5,470 bases of DNA from Bacteroidota bacterium (GTDB lineage: Bacteria > Bacteroidota > Bacteroidia > 2-12-FULL-35-15), in the NCBI GenBank assembly GCA_021413595.1, contig JAIOQD010000339.1, forward strand, positions 1-5,470, in the 5' to 3' direction. Shown in pieces: positions 4,703 through 5,470 of the stretch. A program made the translations under genes and the position numbers. The notes beneath the pieces were generated by a model. It searched no databases. It saw only the letters and a program-made list of their open reading frames with translations, and was not told where the DNA came from. Positions within the stretch are counted from its first letter, which is position 1. Every line of letters starts with the position of its first letter.

Positions 4703-5470
4703 TTATTTTTTTTGTTCTTCTTCTTTTACTTCTTCAAAATCAACATCAGTTACTTCACTGTCGGTAGCCGCTTTTGCATTGCCATCACCTTGTGGGTTGG
4801 CATTTGCATCAGGAGCACCTTGAGCATACATATCCTGAGAAGCGGCTTGCCATGCAGTATTTAATTTTTCCAAAGAAGAATCAATACCTGCAATATCACG
4901 TGAAGCGTGAGCTGCTTTTAATTCAGTAAATGCACTTTCGATCACTGATTTTTTTTCAGCCGGAATTTTATCTCCGTATTCTTTCAACTGTTTTTCGGTT
5001 TGAAAGATCATAGAATCAGCAGCATTCACTTTTTCGATTTCTTCTTTCGCCTTTTTGTCTGACTCAGCATTTGCTTCAGCATCAGCTTTCATACGTTTGA
5101 TTTCTTCATCGCTTAAGCCTGATTTTGCTTCAATACGGATGTTATGAGATTTACCGGTAGCCTTATCTTTTGCAGATACATTTAATATACCATTCGCATC
5201 AATGTCGAATGTTACTTCAACCTGAGGCACACCTCTTGGTGCTGGTGGAATACCATCCAAATTAAATTCACCTAATTTGCGGTTGTCTTTTGCCATTGTA
5301 CGTTCACCTTGATATACTACAATTTGAACAGATGGTTGACTATCGCTTGCTGTTGAGAATGTCTCTGATTTTTTTGTTGGGATAGTTGTGTTTGATTCAA
5401 TAAGTTTGGTCATAACTCCACCCATTGTTTCGATACCCAATGAAAGTGGAGTTACATCTAAAAGAAGAAC
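4703..5470 (-). CDS. dnaK: Chaperone protein DnaK (Hsp70), C-terminal part
   Basis: DnaK is the ATP-driven Hsp70 chaperone that binds exposed hydrophobic peptides in the cytoplasm with DnaJ and GrpE. The frame is open to the window edge, and the 255 residues present begin exactly at the interdomain linker ([18 protein letters not shown]). The whole substrate-binding domain is therefore here and the ATPase domain is outside. The beta-sandwich is clear ([49 protein letters not shown]). It is followed by the helical lid ([20 protein letters not shown] onward) and a low-complexity tail rich in Ala, Asn and Gly. The usual EEVK ending is present but extended by EEEQKK. The codon at 5440-5438 is TTG (Leu, in the linker), not a start. 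It is terminated by the hairpin at 4645-4675. Confidence 0.98.
   Translation of the reverse strand, partial: VLLLDVTPLSLGIETMGGVMTKLIESNTTIPTKKSETFSTASDSQPSVQIVVYQGERTMAKDNRKLGEFNLDGIPPAPRGVPQVEVTFDIDANGILNVSAKDKATGKSHNIRIEAKSGLSDEEIKRMKADAEANAESDKKAKEEIEKVNAADSMIFQTEKQLKEYGDKIPAEKKSVIESAFTELKAAHASRDIAGIDSSLEKLNTAWQAASQDMYAQGAPDANANPQGDGNAKAATDSEVTDVDFEEVKEEEQKK

Noticed and set aside
5438..5440. TTG as a start codon for a 245-residue protein
   Set aside because: The frame continues upstream into the DnaK interdomain linker, so this codon is an internal leucine of a gene cut by the window edge.

Overview
The window looks like chromosomal DNA of a member of the Bacteroidota. Three things support this. 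Promoters match the phylum's TTTG / TAnnTTTG pattern, one secreted protein carries a type IX secretion (Por) C-terminal sorting domain, and the LipA and DnaK sequences are of Bacteroidota type. Base composition is AT-rich, leaders are A/T-rich, and no Shine-Dalgarno sequences stand out. The genus cannot be fixed by eye.

Layout from left to right. (1) 1-719, minus: the first 239 codons of a secreted beta-propeller (BNR/sortilin-like) protein whose remainder lies outside the window, with a textbook promoter at 753-783. (2) 789-1751, minus: lipA, lipoyl synthase, with an unusual N-terminal extension. (3) 1821-2585, minus: a conserved-looking exported protein, probably an outer-membrane beta-barrel, with its own promoter at 2604-2634. 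It may be co-transcribed with lipA, because no promoter is visible in the 69-base gap between them. (4) 2745-3149, plus: an OsmC/Ohr-family thiol-dependent redox protein. (5) 3281-3466, plus: a tiny exported, cysteine-containing, basic-tailed protein of unknown function. (6) 3474-3512: a long perfect hairpin that serves as a terminator between convergent genes. (7) 3526-4611, minus: a secreted endonuclease I-family nuclease with a T9SS sorting domain. (8) 4703-5470, minus: the C-terminal 255 codons of dnaK, which is the whole substrate-binding domain, followed by a good terminator at 4645-4675.

The genes are mostly housekeeping (lipA, dnaK) or envelope/secreted functions. They do not form an obvious single pathway, and no defence system, CRISPR array, tRNA, rRNA or insertion sequence is visible.

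The most unusual structure is around the lipA start codon. Two near-identical copies of a ~36-38-base palindromic repeat lie in opposite orientation on either side of it. One sits in the gap before the gene. The other is read in frame as residues 27-38 of LipA. A 17-base hexanucleotide repeat lies between them and encodes an acidic Ser-Asp run. Together these make a ~43-residue extension ahead of the conserved LipA core, which looks like protein sequence recruited from a dispersed repeat.
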